From Globodera rostochiensis (Eukaryota; Nematoda; Chromadorea; Rhabditida; Heteroderidae): a stretch of 64,000 nt of DNA. The notes beneath the pieces were generated by a model. It was not told where the DNA came from and did no database searches. It worked only from the letters and a program-made list of their open reading frames with translations. Made by a program: the position numbers and the translations under genes. This document shows, piece by piece, positions 25,401 through 36,750 of this stretch (the first letter of the stretch is position 1; the number at the start of each line of letters is the position of its first letter). The stretch lies in the NCBI GenBank assembly GCA_018350325.1, contig JAEVLN010000020.1, forward strand, positions 1,271,796-1,335,795, written 5' to 3'.

Positions 25401-27979
25401 TTCAAAAAACATACAGAAAGTAGCAAATGAAAAAAGATTGATTGACCTAAAAGGGTTTGGAATAATAGCAACGTTTTTTAAATTTAAATTCAAAAAGAAA
25501 AGAAAAGCTTAGGGGACGGACGAAGAAAATGGCAGAAGAATGTCCGGATGGAAGCAAAGATTCGTTCCCCCCCCCCCCCCGGCAGAACGACAAACATCCA
25601 GCCATCCATCAGCACATCCCTCCCGGCGTTGTTGTTGAAGTGAGTGATCAATTGCTTTGTGTAAAGTGTATTATTGGGGGGGGGGATGAATTGGATTTGG
25701 GGATAAGAAAAGCCAGCCCCCGAGGGGACGGGGGGGGGGGGTGCTCGGATGGACTCTTCCCGGCAAAAAACAAAAAAGCAGGACTGTCGGTTGGCCGGTC
25801 TGTCCACTTGAAGTTGGGTGATCGGAGGAGCGGTGAATGGGGGGGGGGGAGGACAGAAAAGACAACTCAAGCTCGGGGGGGGGGGGGTGTTCGAGAGTCT
25901 TGAATGTTATATTTCCTTCAACTTTGGATGGAAAAACTTAATTCTGTGCTTAAAAATGTGCCACCTTTTTGTCACCCTCCGAGCGCATTCTTTTCATCTC
26001 CAAACAATCGCCGGAGGGAATGATCAAAAAATAGTGATTCATTCGCCCCCACAAATTCAATGAAAAGCGTTCACTGTTTTGTGCCCAATGAATTTCTTTT
26101 GACGGGTGCAAAAAATGGGACGCCGTGAGAATAAATTATGAAATTCCGATGTAAAAATGACACGGGAAAGGAATTGTATTGGCGGGAAGCGAAATGTTTA
26201 CATTTTGTAGGGGCAAAATGAAGAAAAGTGATCGGCACAGCGAATATATTTTTGCATTTTCGAAAATTAGCACTAAAAATGAGGCCATAACCTTGCGAAG
26301 TCTCGACAGCTTCCAGTCTTGACTTGACTTGATTTTGACCCAATTTCTGTATTCAATTTCAATTTAAAAGGTCTAATCACACTGACTGATCAGAGTCTAA
26401 TACCACAAAAAAATAAAATTGATGTAATAAGCTGAGAAAGAGAAATGGAAATGCTCAAAAAGCGGACGGATTGTGTAAAGAAATACGGAAGAACGTTTTG
26501 AAGTGGAAGAACGGCGGGGGGGGGGGGGGCGTCCTTTCATTGCTGCTGAAGGGACTGACGGGCGAATGGATCATCGACGGGCGGGCGGGCGGGCGGACGG
26601 ACAAATTTCTTCACCAAAATCGCCCGGAAAAAGGGAGCGACGGGGAGAGCTTTTTTGGGGAGGTCAGACCCAAAATTCGGCTGCAAAGACCTAAATTTGA
26701 TGACACTGTCCTCGCCCCCCCGGCAAATGACACAATTTGTCCGACGCCAAAAACTGATCGGAAGAAACAATTTTTGGTGATAGCTGATCAGTTGCGGTAA
26801 TCGTCAAAATGGGGGGGAGGGCGCAAAATAAATGTCAATAAATTTCTTAAGGATGATAAATGTCTGATCACTCAGTCAGTCATTATCCATTCCAATCCAT
26901 CCATGTCCAAATCAGCAACTCCTGATCAAAGCACCAATTTTGCCTTAGGGCATTGTTTTTCCTAACAATTGCCTCGGGCAAAACGCTTTCGGCGGGTCTT
27001 AGAACATTTTATTATTCCAATGATCATTTGCATTTGTTCCAATAAATCATCGGAGTCCCCCCCCCCCCTCCCCTCTCATTAAAAATCCCCCAATTTTTTT
27101 CAGTTTTTTTCTTTCACCCCTTATTAATAACCCTGGGGGGGGGGGCTTTTAAGGGCTGTCGAAAGTTCCGTCTTCATCAACAGCAACCGAACAAAACACA
27201 ACCGGTTTGTCGACGTCTCCGCAAAAATAATCAGATTACATCGGCGAAAAATCGATTAGAGCTGAAAGCGCGGGCAGAGAAATCCCTGCGGGACTTCACA
27301 GACCCAAATAATTATCGCCAAAGCCCCCCAAAACACTCTTCGATCAGTCAGCTCACTCCCGACACTCGTCGGTGATCATCTTATTCATATGTTTATGCTT
27401 ATGCCCCCGATCATTTCATGCTTATCCCCCCCCCTCCGATCATCTTATGCTTATCCCCCCCCCGATCATCTTATGCTTATCCCCCCCGATCATCTTATGC
27501 TTATCCCCCCCCCCCGATCATCTTATGCTTATGTTTATGCTTATCCCCCCCCCCCCCCGATCATTTCATGCTTATCCCCCTCCCCCGATCATCTTATGCT
27601 ATCCCCCCCCCTGATCATTTCATGCTTATCCCCCCCCTCTCCGATCATCTTATGCTTATGCCCCCCCCCTGATCATTTCATGCTTATCCCCCCCCCCCAA
27701 ATCATCCGTGGCCGGAAAGGCCGTCCAACCAATTAACTTCCCTAACAAATAAGGTCCATTCCATTCCCTTCTCTTATTCACTTATATCAGCACACTTTCG
27801 TCGATAAAATCTTGAACAGTTTCACAATTATAAAAAATGTTTCCAAGTCAAAATCGAAAAAAAAAGTTTTGTCACATTAATTAGAAACCTAAAATCCTTT
27901 TTACACACAATTAAAATAAAAAGTCTGCAAATAAAAATTCGCAAATTCGTTAGTTAATTAATAATTGCCCTTAAAGAAA
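22466..27979. other. Gene-poor region rich in G/C homopolymers
   Basis: A 5.5-kb interval between the divergent prominin and thioredoxin genes. It has many runs of 8-15 G on the plus strand (around 22630, 22770, 22850, 24430, 25730, 25875, 26516), switching to C runs from 27058 on. GGACGGACG-type words and TGATCA palindromes are scattered. Long open frames here are low-complexity Pro/Gly/Arg products of the homopolymers, not genes. A TATAAATAG-like motif at about 24222-24230, followed by a donor-like GAGGTGAGC near 24300, could mark an unseen promoter and first exon. Confidence 0.6.
27372..27706 (+). repeat. Tandem repeat with GATCATCTTATGCTTAT cores and C runs
   Basis: About eleven copies of a 25-35-bp unit consisting of GATCATCTTATGCTTAT or GATCATTTCATGCTTAT followed by 6-13 cytosines. 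The C run varies most between copies, so units expand by slippage as well as duplication. Open frames across it encode only Pro/Leu/Ser repeats. Confidence 0.9.
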
Positions 27980-29341
27980 ATGTGCCGTCGTTTATTATTA
28001 CTTTTATTTTTATTGTTTTGCCTGCAATTTTCGTCAATTTTGGCACGTGCCGACGATGAGGACGCCGCTGAAGCGGAGAAAACCAATAAAATTGAGCCGG
28101 AAGGGCCGAATAATGAGGCCGAAACGGATGCGTTCAAAGATCCTTCGGGCGGTAAGTTTCTTTATTTTGTTTTTAAATTTTAAAGAATGCCAAAACTTTT
28201 TTAAATTTGGCAGGATTCGGCACGGACATCGATTGGGTGCCGTGGCCTCAGGCCGTCTCGGTGGCACTCGACTTAAATCGGCCAATCTTTCTGCTCGTCC
28301 ACAAGTCGTGGTGCGGCGCGTGCCAAGGTGCGAAAGTTTTATTTTGTTAAAAAGTATATTTTATTTTTTAATTTAATTCTTTTTTAATTTTTAACAAATT
28401 TTGATTTATTAAATCGCAAATTTGTTTAGCGCTCAAAAAGAGTTTTGCCACCTCGTCAAAACGGAAAGAGCTGTTGGAGTTGAGCAACAAATTCGTCATG
28501 TCCAACACGGACGACGAGGACGAGCCGGAGGATGAGGAATATGCGCCCGACGGACGCTATATTCCCAGACTGTTCATTTTGGGTGGGTCGAACAGATCAG
28601 ACCAATCGATTGATTGATTGAGTGATCAATAAAATCAAAATCAATTTTTAGACAAATATGGCAAACGTTATCCGGTGGACAACAAGAAAAACTTCCCGAG
28701 TAACATTGCCTACTTCCCGCAGGGTAAGAGAAGCAATGGCCAAGAACCGATCAAAAAACCCCCTAAACTTAAAGTTCCGGACGTGATCAGAGCGATGAAA
28801 ATGGGCCTGGAACTCTTTGAGAAAGAGCAAAGCGGTGAGAAAACGGAGGAGGGAGAGAGTGATCAGAAGACAGAGAAAAAGAAGACGGGGGCAGAGAGTG
28901 CAGAAAAGGTTTGTGCTTTGAACGCACTGATCAAAAAATGTTCTGTTGGCATCCCCTCCCCCTCTATGGGACATAATCAATTGAAAGGCCGTAACATTCT
29001 CCGTTTTCCAGAAAAGTGCCAAATCTGGGGGGAAGACAAAGGACGCTGTGCCAAAAGCGGACGAAGACGTCGGCAAGGGCGGATGTCCGCACGCGGCCGG
29101 CAAAGCCGCCGCTAAGGCAAAGAAAGAAGAGGAGGAGGCAAAGAAGCAGAAGAAAGGAGCAGAAAAGAAGAAGGAGGAGGAAAAGAAGCAGAAAGCTGAA
29201 AAGAAGAACAAGGAAAAGAAGGAGGGCACAGAAAAAAATAACAAGGAAAAGAAGGAGTCAGCAGAGAAAAAGACGGACACAAAGAAAGCAGAACAACAGA
29301 AAAAGAAAAAGGGAGGAGAGAAAGGAAAAGAAGAACTTTAA
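27980..29341 (+). CDS. ERp18/TXNDC12-like thioredoxin protein with Lys/Glu-rich tail
   Basis: ER-lumen thiol-disulfide oxidoreductase of the TXNDC12/AGR group. A signal peptide (LLLLFLLFCLQFSSILARA) follows the ATG at 27980. The thioredoxin core is HKSWCGACQALKKSF (CGAC active site as in human ERp18), NKFVMSNTDDEDEPEDEE, PDGRYIPRLFILDKYGKRYP. Exons: 27980-28151, 28214-28327, 28440-28582, 28652-28918 and 29012-29341, total 1026 nt, 341 residues. Human TXNDC12 is 172 residues. The excess is a ~150-residue C-terminal extension of alternating Lys and Glu. The protein still ends KEEL, a KDEL-type ER-retrieval signal like the family's EDEL. This suggests the tail was inserted before the retrieval signal. 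The GTAAGA inside exon 4 near 28723 could be an alternative donor. Confidence 0.9.
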
Positions 29342-29490
29342 AGGTCTTACTAATTGTTTTACATTTGTTTAATAAATACAAATTTAATATTAATTTATAT
29401 CGGGGATTTATTGCCGTGCCGTTTCTCTTTCTCTCGTCGTCTCGCCATTCTCTCTGATCACCTATTCCGCCGTTCTCTCGTCGTCTGTCC

Positions 29491-32400
29491 TCAAATGCTT
29501 CCTTTGTTGCTGAACCGTGTCCCCAAAGTTCGGCCAAGGTTTAGCAAAACGATTGAATGGGACGCTTCTCGGGTTGGCTGTTGCGCGATGGAAATGGATT
29601 GATTGGACAGACGTCGGATGGCCTCCACGGCACTCAGCAAGCCGCCCTGACAAATCAATTCAAAAATGTAAAATTCCAATAGCAAAATTGAATCAATTTT
29701 TAAAGACTTTAAAGTCCAATTTCTGATCATTTTGACCTCCGATCGGACTTTTCGGCCAGGCCAGAAGCCCTCTTCCTCGCCGGATGAGGAGGACGATGGG
29801 GAGGAGGAGGGAGTGGCTGACTCGTGCCATCCCTCCGACGAGTCATTCGGCGGGTTCACGCGCATCATAAACTCGCAAAGTCTGTCAAGGGAAGTCAATG
29901 AGTCGACTGATTCCCTTCCGACGTACTGCTCGAAGTCGCGTGACTGCATTTGCAGGGACGAGCGCACAAAATTGCCATTGGCCCTTCTTCCGCCTGCAGT
30001 GGAAGAAGTGCCGGTGCGCGATTGGGGCCGACGTTTCATTGGACGGCGAAATCTGTGGGGGTCGGTGGGTATAAAAGCATAAAAAGTTACGATTTGATTT
30101 GATTTGATCTGCTTCCTCTGGATAATTTGAAAATGATCAGTCAGCAAAGACCATTTATTTAGTGATCAGTCAAAATATTCTGATGATCAGTGAAGGTAAC
30201 TGTACGTTTTGTACAGGTACGGTAGCACCTGGCCAACGGAAGGCCGGCAAACGCGCACAGCCGCATTGTCCACGTCATGCCCAGCGGGTTGTCAAAATAT
30301 TTGCGCTTGCGGCGCCTTATTCTGGAGCGTACGTATACGCACGTAAACAATTCAATGTACGAGGCGCGCATTCGCTCGTTGAAGTACGCGTAGATTACTG
30401 TGGCATTGAAATCGATTGATTACTGTATTTAATTAATTAATTAATTAATTAATGTATCGTATTTTATTTGTTCTAATTTAAATATATTACCCGGATTGCA
30501 AGCGTGGTTAAGCAGCCAAATCTAAATGTTCTTTTTTGTGCCAAAAGCCTTTTTTTGGCCTTTTCCGATCTGACCAAATGCAAAGCGATCAGCGACGGGT
30601 TGACAAGTCGAAAGTGCCGGTGGAGGAACGGTTTAGCGAATTGCAGGGCCGACGAGGCGGCACAGAACAGAGAGGGGTACAAAAACTGAGGCAAATAAAT
30701 TCGTATTTATTATTGAAATTGTAAATTAACTTTTTTAAATAAAATTCTTTTTATTTGTTTTATTATTTAACTTGGAATTAAATGAAAAAGGCCGTGCCAA
30801 TGCCAACCTGGAAGGTCAGTCTGGCCTGCTTTCGGAATCGGTTGGCCGAGTCTAAGCCGAGTTTGTTGGACAATATTTTCTTGCGAACCACAAAAATTTT
30901 ATGGAGGACCTTAAATATTTTTCATTAAAAATTTGAGCTAAAAAACTGACCAAACTCGAACAAATCCATTGAAGAGAAACGCTGAAGCCGAGGATGGCCA
31001 GCGAAGTGTAAGTCAGAAGAGCTTTAAACATTTAAAATTGCGTCAATCTTTGATCTGATTGATCTGACGCTATTCGCCACTTTGGACTGATCAGACAATT
31101 ATTCCGAAATGCCCTTTTTGCCTTATCTGATCAGCTAAATGGATCAGATCTTGGCCCGACATTGGCAAGAATATTCAAAAACTGCAGGTGAACGGACTGA
31201 CCTTCGCGTCGGGTGCCTTCCTCTCGCATGCCGACCGTCCAAAGCGCGGGCAGAATTGCCACCACGGGGGCAGGGAAAGTGCCGAGAAATGCTAAATTTT
31301 AAAAAATTTTGAATTTTACCCCCCTCCCCTTTCATTGATTGACCCAATGCCAAGCCGAAGGCCCAACTCAGCGCGGATACAACCAGCGCCACCCAAACTT
31401 GGTTGAACTGCTTGGCCCGCGTGCCGTAGAAGCGTATGGCCACACATTTGAAAAAATAAATCATTTTTCAAAATTCTTTTTTTTTCACCAAAGCAAATGC
31501 CTGTTAATACCGATTGATGCCAAGATACGCATAGGAAAGCACTCCGGCACTCCATGAAGCAATTTCGCCGAAGGCAATGCCAAAGTTCAGGAAGCCCGGA
31601 AAGAGTTCAACAAATTCGTTGCCATCCCGTCCAGCATTATTATTCGGAATTCGCCTTTCGGCTTCCCGAAGTGTCGAAGTTGACGGATTCTGCTTTCCGA
31701 AATCTGGATTATTCCGTCGAGTATCCGAATCTAAATGTTATTTCTTCTGTTTAGGTCAGAACAATGTCCCAGGAATTTTCTAATCCTGATCAGTTAAGAA
31801 CGATGATTCTGATCAATTCGGAATGAGTGCCGTCCGTCTTAATTACGGTCCGATCAATCTCTAATCTGGCGGAACCTCTATTTAAATATTTTAGAGTATT
31901 TTAACGATGCTTATCATTGAAACATTGAAGTGTACGGTAGTTTGGCGGCTATTTTCTTACGGTAGTCCGGGTGATACAACAAATGTTGTCGATCGTATTC
32001 CGATCGGGGGATTGCCCCAAAACTTCCGCCTCCGACATTCCATCCGACGGCAGCAACTTCGGCATTCCCCGAGGCATTGTTTGCCAAAAATGGCGCCGTC
32101 GGCGACATTATCAGTGCGCAACCGCACGCGAGCCCCGCAACAATAAGCATGGCACAATCGGCAAGTGCGACCTGGTAAGCATTTTAATTTGGGTAATTAG
32201 TTTTAATTCTTTTTGATTCGATAGAATTATTGGATTGTTCTTACATTGGCCATTATAGTGTAGGCAGAGAGACGATAAACCTGAAAATGAAAGCAAATTA
32301 TGTTAACCGCGACTTTTGACATCCGATCATTATTGATCGATCATTCTGTTGATCGTGATCGTATCTGATCAGTGATATGTTTTTACTCGTTTTGAAGCGA

Positions 32401-32509
32401 TCATCACACAAGTGGCCACATTTAGAACCAAGCCGATCAGTCCAATGCCGATGTACAGACAGCCGACGGCGACCGATTGGCCCGTAGGGCTTTGCTTCTC
32501 AGTCCACAT
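29491..32509 (-). CDS. Seven-transmembrane serpentine receptor-like protein
   Basis: Probable nematode chemoreceptor-type GPCR of the plasma membrane. The start MWTEKQSPTGQ at 32509 is followed by TM1 (GCLYIGIGLIGLVLNVATCV), TM2 (YTIMANVALADCAMLIVAGL, split by an intron) and TM3 ending in SYAYLGINR. An L/xNR ending of TM3 is typical of Srx/Srt-type serpentine receptors. Further helices: VWVALVVSALSWAFGLALG, FPAPVVAILPALWTVG, SLAILGFSVSLQWIC, and a terminal NATVIYAYFNERMR segment. Well-fitting exons: 32387-32509, 32245-32280, 31961-32171, 31511-31703, 29737-30052 and 29491-29646. Junctions between 30053 and 31510 were not all resolved. A ~150-residue Ser/Arg-rich cytoplasmic tail is unusual for chemoreceptors. 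Subfamily is uncertain, and two genes joined by mistake remain possible. Confidence 0.65.
30427..30453. repeat. AATT microsatellite
   Basis: About six tandem AATT units in a probable intron of the receptor gene. It is a simple-sequence repeat with no coding role. Confidence 0.9.
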
Positions 32510-34023
32510 AGTCCCAAAAATGTGATTTTATTTAATAAATCGGGATTTTTATTGCATTTGGAATCAAATTAATATTCAAAATTAAATTCAGAATTTCAAA
32601 ATGAACAAAATTTCAATTCTTGCCGGTTATCCAAATCAGACTAAAGGTATCTATTCAATTTTTATTTGGACTTTACAGAATGATCGCTCCGACTAATTTT
32701 GTCTGCGACATATTTCTGATTGTTTTATGCCCCGAGGACACAAATTGACAACAAATTATGATTGGCACACACAGACAGCCGTCATTGGCACGGCACAGGA
32801 AGTGTAAGGGGACACAATTGAGTTTTGCCGACTAACGAACCTTCGCGGCAGCGAAAACCCTTCGGGCGACGACGAGTAACGCGGGGCACAAAATTTATGT
32901 TCTGCACAATTCAGTACCCGCCTCATAAACAGAGCCCGTTTTATTGACGCAAAATGGAAAAGCAAATGAAGCTTCTTAGTCAATTTAAAAATCTTTTTTT
33001 AACATTTAAAAGTTTTGGCACTTTTCAGTATTCGTAACTATTCATTCGTAACTTCTCGAACTTCCGGCATTCTTTTAAAAATGAAACCAATCCGGGGGGT
33101 CCGTTTGTTTTGGACTCAATTGGGCCGTTCCGAGTTAGGCGAAGAGGACATTTCAATTCATCCGTTGCGGAAGAGCGAATGAATACCCTCTCAATGGACC
33201 CCCCCCCCCTCCTCCGGAAAGGCATTGATTGTGCCGAGAATGCCTTCCGACTTTCCAAAAATGGCTGAAGGGTTGAATGAATTTGAGGGTTGACGAGAAC
33301 GGCACAGCCCGAGGGGATGGGTTCGATGGACGGCACAGCCCGAGGGGATGGGTTCGATGGACGGCACAGCCCGAGGGGATGGGTTCGATGGACGGCACAG
33401 CCCGAGGGGATGGGTTCGATGGACGGCACAGCCCGAGGGGATGGTAAATTATATTTTAAAAAATGCAATTATTATAAAATGTCCAATTTTTCATTGTCAT
33501 ATTAACTCAATAAAATACCGTAAAATACACGCAACAAATTGTGACAATAAGGCAAATATGCAAATTACCTTCTAATTGGATTTTAGTTTTGACAGCAAAG
33601 AGAAATAATAATCCCCCGGGGGGATTTGCGGGAATGAATGTGACTTTGTGAGCAATTAACTGTTGCAAAATCGATTCTACAACTTTAAAATCATTTGACA
33701 TTAAGTCTAGACTGATGCGCATTGTCTCCTATAAGATGGTTATGGGAAGTACGAAGGGTTCGTCTCCTTCCGTTCCGGATCCGTCTTCGCCTTCACGCGC
33801 CTCAATCCTGGCATGCAATGCCCGTCGGGCCACCTCCCTGAGGGCGTGGTCGTCCCCGGCACGCGTTCGTCGCGCAGTTGCCTCCAGAACCGATGCAATC
33901 GGAGGATAACGCCGAAAATGAAAATGATTAATTAAATATTGCATAATCAATGTGAAGCAAGAAAATATTGAATCAAAGAAAAAGGAGCAGTTGATCAGCC
34001 ATGGCTTTACAGCAATGCTCAGA
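32510..34023. other. Intergenic interval
   Basis: This lies between the receptor start and the FGF stop. It holds a 31-bp minisatellite, a C run near 33200 and AT-rich sequence. A 73-codon minus-strand frame at 33729-33950 (Arg/Ala/Glu-rich, with IASVLEATARRTRAGDDHAL) looks mildly protein-like. It could be an alternative last exon of the FGF gene, but no good acceptor precedes it. Confidence 0.5.
33299..33444 (+). repeat. 31-bp minisatellite, five copies
   Basis: Near-identical 31-bp units containing ACGGCACAGCCCGAGGGG and GATGGGTTCGATGG. The period is not a multiple of three, so the open frames through it cycle through all frames and are not a protein repeat. Confidence 0.92.
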
Positions 34024-35347
34024 TTAAACTTCGTTATCAGACAATTTTGAACTTGATGCCCAGCAGAGGAAGGAGTTCATGCCGTACCTTGGCCACTGGT
34101 GCAGCATCCGACGACGGCTGATCAGTTTGGTGAATTGAAAACAACGCCCCGATTCGTACGAAAGACGCGCGGTGTGAGTTAGTGGACGGCCGGCGCGCGA
34201 GAATCCGATCGGACGCGTGGCGCTAATCGATGTGTAGCCGGAGGGAGTCAAATCTTCGCGCAGCCAACACAACGGGTCCCTAATCGTGCGCGAGTTGCGC
34301 TTAAAAATTCTATATTTAAGTCGAATTCTTATTTTAATTTAAAATGAATTCTCGAAAAAAGGCAATGCCTTGCGCGCTGTCAGTCCCCGCCGTCGACCCA
34401 AACAGAGCAGGCGCCCGCTGTGCACGTGCGCAAGACGAATCAGTCCCCGTGCGCCGCGCTCGCCCGCCACAAGTTCGGGCGAAAAGAGTGCTGAACGAAT
34501 TGGGAAACGATGGTTCGTCTCCAATTGGGAAACTGAGTCTTGGCTTTTTCAAAACATTGGCATTGTTCTCGCATTTTGAGTCTCGACCATCCCTTTAGGG
34601 ATGGGCAGAATTTTGTTTTCAGTTTTTGGCCTTTTTCCGTTCCCGTTAAAATTTAGCATTGTTCACTTTGGCACTCCTCGTCCGCCTCGTCCGTGCCGCC
34701 CCTTGCGTCCACCTTCCCGTCGTCGGTACGAATCCGTACAAATGCCCTGGAACACTGGCTGAACAGTTGCCAGGTGATTATGTCAGTGCCAATGCCGGTA
34801 GAGTTCATCTCCAAACTGTGCTTAAATTGATTCATGTCACTCTCCTGATGTTGCTTCTTTGGCTGTTTGAGATCTTCAAGCAGTTCGGCGACCAGTCGCG
34901 CTGTCCGATTGTCACCCGCCGCATTTTGCCTGCGGCGTTTTTTCACACGATGAGAGTGCCGATGGGAACGGCGGTGAAAAGTTTGTGCCATGGCATTTTG
35001 TTTTATGCTGCTGAGTGAAAGCTTTTTTTGCTTTATGAAGGGTTTTGTTTCACCTTATTTTCTCGACTGGAATTTGTGCGCCGACATTGGTTACCGTAGC
35101 GTAGACGACAAATTGGATACTGTAGGTGGAGGGAGACGGTGCCGGCGACGGCAGAGGCCTGCTGAGTCTGGGCGGCATTTTCAGTCCGGGCCCGGCAACT
35201 TCGTGCACAATCCGTGTCAGAAACAGCAGAACCAAAAGAATTGGAAGCGGCACTCTGCTGATGGTAGGAGTACACTAAACACCGTACCAGTAGGACGAAG
35301 ATCACTTACCGTAATCGGGAAATTGCCTGAAGCTGAACATTGGACAT
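34024..35347 (-). CDS. Fibroblast growth factor-like ligand (FGF8/17/18 or EGL-17 type)
   Basis: Secreted beta-trefoil ligand for an FGF receptor tyrosine kinase. The signal peptide spans intron 1: MSNVQLQAISRLR|RVPLPILL, then VLLFLTRIVHEVAG. Trefoil blocks align with FGF8/17/18: WQLFSQCSRAFVRI, DDGKVDARGG, CQISQLETN (matching the family VETDTFG), SGRLLCLGRRRGLTARK (family ICMNKKGKLIAK), DPLCWLREDLTPSGYT (family DCVFTEIVLENNYT) and FSRAGRPLTHTARL (family FTRKGRPRKGSKTR). Exons: 35310-35347, 35054-35257, 34667-35010, 34369-34532 and 34024-34299. Total 1026 nt, 341 residues. The intron below 34369 would start with GC (AAG|GCATTG); phase and family alignment both demand it. A basic region (HRRSHRHSHRVKKRRRQ) precedes the trefoil and may bind heparan sulfate. 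EGL-17-type is the best guess; LET-756-type is less likely. Confidence 0.8.
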
Positions 35348-36750
35348 TGCCTCGGGCGCATTTGTTTATACGGCGTTAAGCATTGGCATTCTGTTGGTCA
35401 AAAAGCTTTTGAATTTGGAAGTATTTGAAAATTTTTGTAAAAATTATTTGCATTAAATTTCCAATTTCCGCAGCATTTTAAAATTAAATCAAAATTTGTG
35501 GCAGACGCCTCACAAAATTAGCAACAAATTCTGGGGCAGGCGGTGCAATTTCGTTGCCGATTTGCATTTGAATTGGAAGACAACAACAAACAGATGGTTT
35601 GGCTTGCCCCCCCCCCGGGGGTTTTCTCTGCCTACAAAAAGCGACCCGCGCCCTCCCTCCCTCTGACAGCCCCCCAGGGGTTCCGGAATCCGTCGTCATC
35701 ATCATCAATTGCCCTGACTCATAACGGTTTCTGCCCTCTCAGCCCCCCCCCCCCCGATGAGGGCAATTCCTCGGGGACGGACGGACGATTCGTTGCTCGC
35801 CTCGCACATCTTCCGCCCCCCCGCGCCGATGCAAAGGATTATATAAATGAATAAATTGTTGTTTTGGGGGGTGGAAGAGGATGAGGATGAAGATGATGAT
35901 GAATGAATGGATGGATGAATGGATGAATGCAATTAATGAGACGGAACATGACGAGGGGGGGGGACGAATTGGGGGGGGGGGGGGGGGGTTGAACGTGCGG
36001 ACGGGGGAGGGGGGTGGTTACGAACTGTGCGCAGGAATTTGTTATTATTTCCCTTGGGGCATTATCGCCTTTGTCCTGTGCAATTGCCAGAATTTGCCAA
36101 ATTAGCCATTTGTTCACTTTTGGTCACTACATTCTGTACATAATTCTACACCTCTGCAATATTTTGCCTAAAATTTAGCTTCTGGCAAAAGGTTCGACAA
36201 AAAATCGAATTTCGCGGATTTGACGAGATTTGAAACTCAGTATGGTCGGGAGCGGGGGGGGGGGGGGGTCAAGATTTCAACGAAAATTCATTCATTAAAT
36301 TCTGAGCCGATTCAAGTTTTGCATTTCCAAATTCCGAATAAAAAATTTGCATTTTTGCACAATTTTCCGAATTACCATAATTTCCTAGCCCAAAAAACAG
36401 CAAAAAGCCATTTATGCCCTGAGGGAATGCCCAAAAGTTTGCGTATAGCGGAAATGGGCATAATTACTCTTAATTAGAATGTGCCAAAATTTCTCTGCAC
36501 GTGCCACCCGTTGCATGCCAATGCCACAGTCCTTCCCATTTATTCAATTCGCATAAATTTATTTTGGCAATGGCATTATTCTGCAGTTGGGCAGTTTACA
36601 TAGCTTTTATATTAAACATTAGAGTTTTGTGGCAACTCCATTAAGTCAATAGAATAAATGGCATTTTTGGTTTTAAACCAAATATAAAAAAATTTCCTAG
36701 AAGACATTTGTGTTTAACTCGCACACTCTGAGGGACTTTCCATTCAAAAA
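35348..36750. other. Intergenic interval with homopolymers
   Basis: This spacer lies between the divergent FGF and neuropeptide genes and should hold both promoters. It contains C runs near 35608 and 35744, G runs near 35957, 35971-35988 and 36254-36267, and a short GGATGAATGGATGAAT repeat near 35908. No gene is visible. Confidence 0.6.

Noticed and set aside
25529..25903. Long overlapping open frames on both strands rich in Gly, Pro and Arg
   Set aside because: They arise from G/C homopolymers that lack stop codons; they have no conserved motifs and mirror each other on the two strands. The same applies to frames near 27400, 48400, 58900 and 60000.
33729..33950. Minus-strand 73-codon frame as part of the FGF gene
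   Set aside because: The FGF model ends cleanly at 34024 and no acceptor with the right phase precedes this frame.
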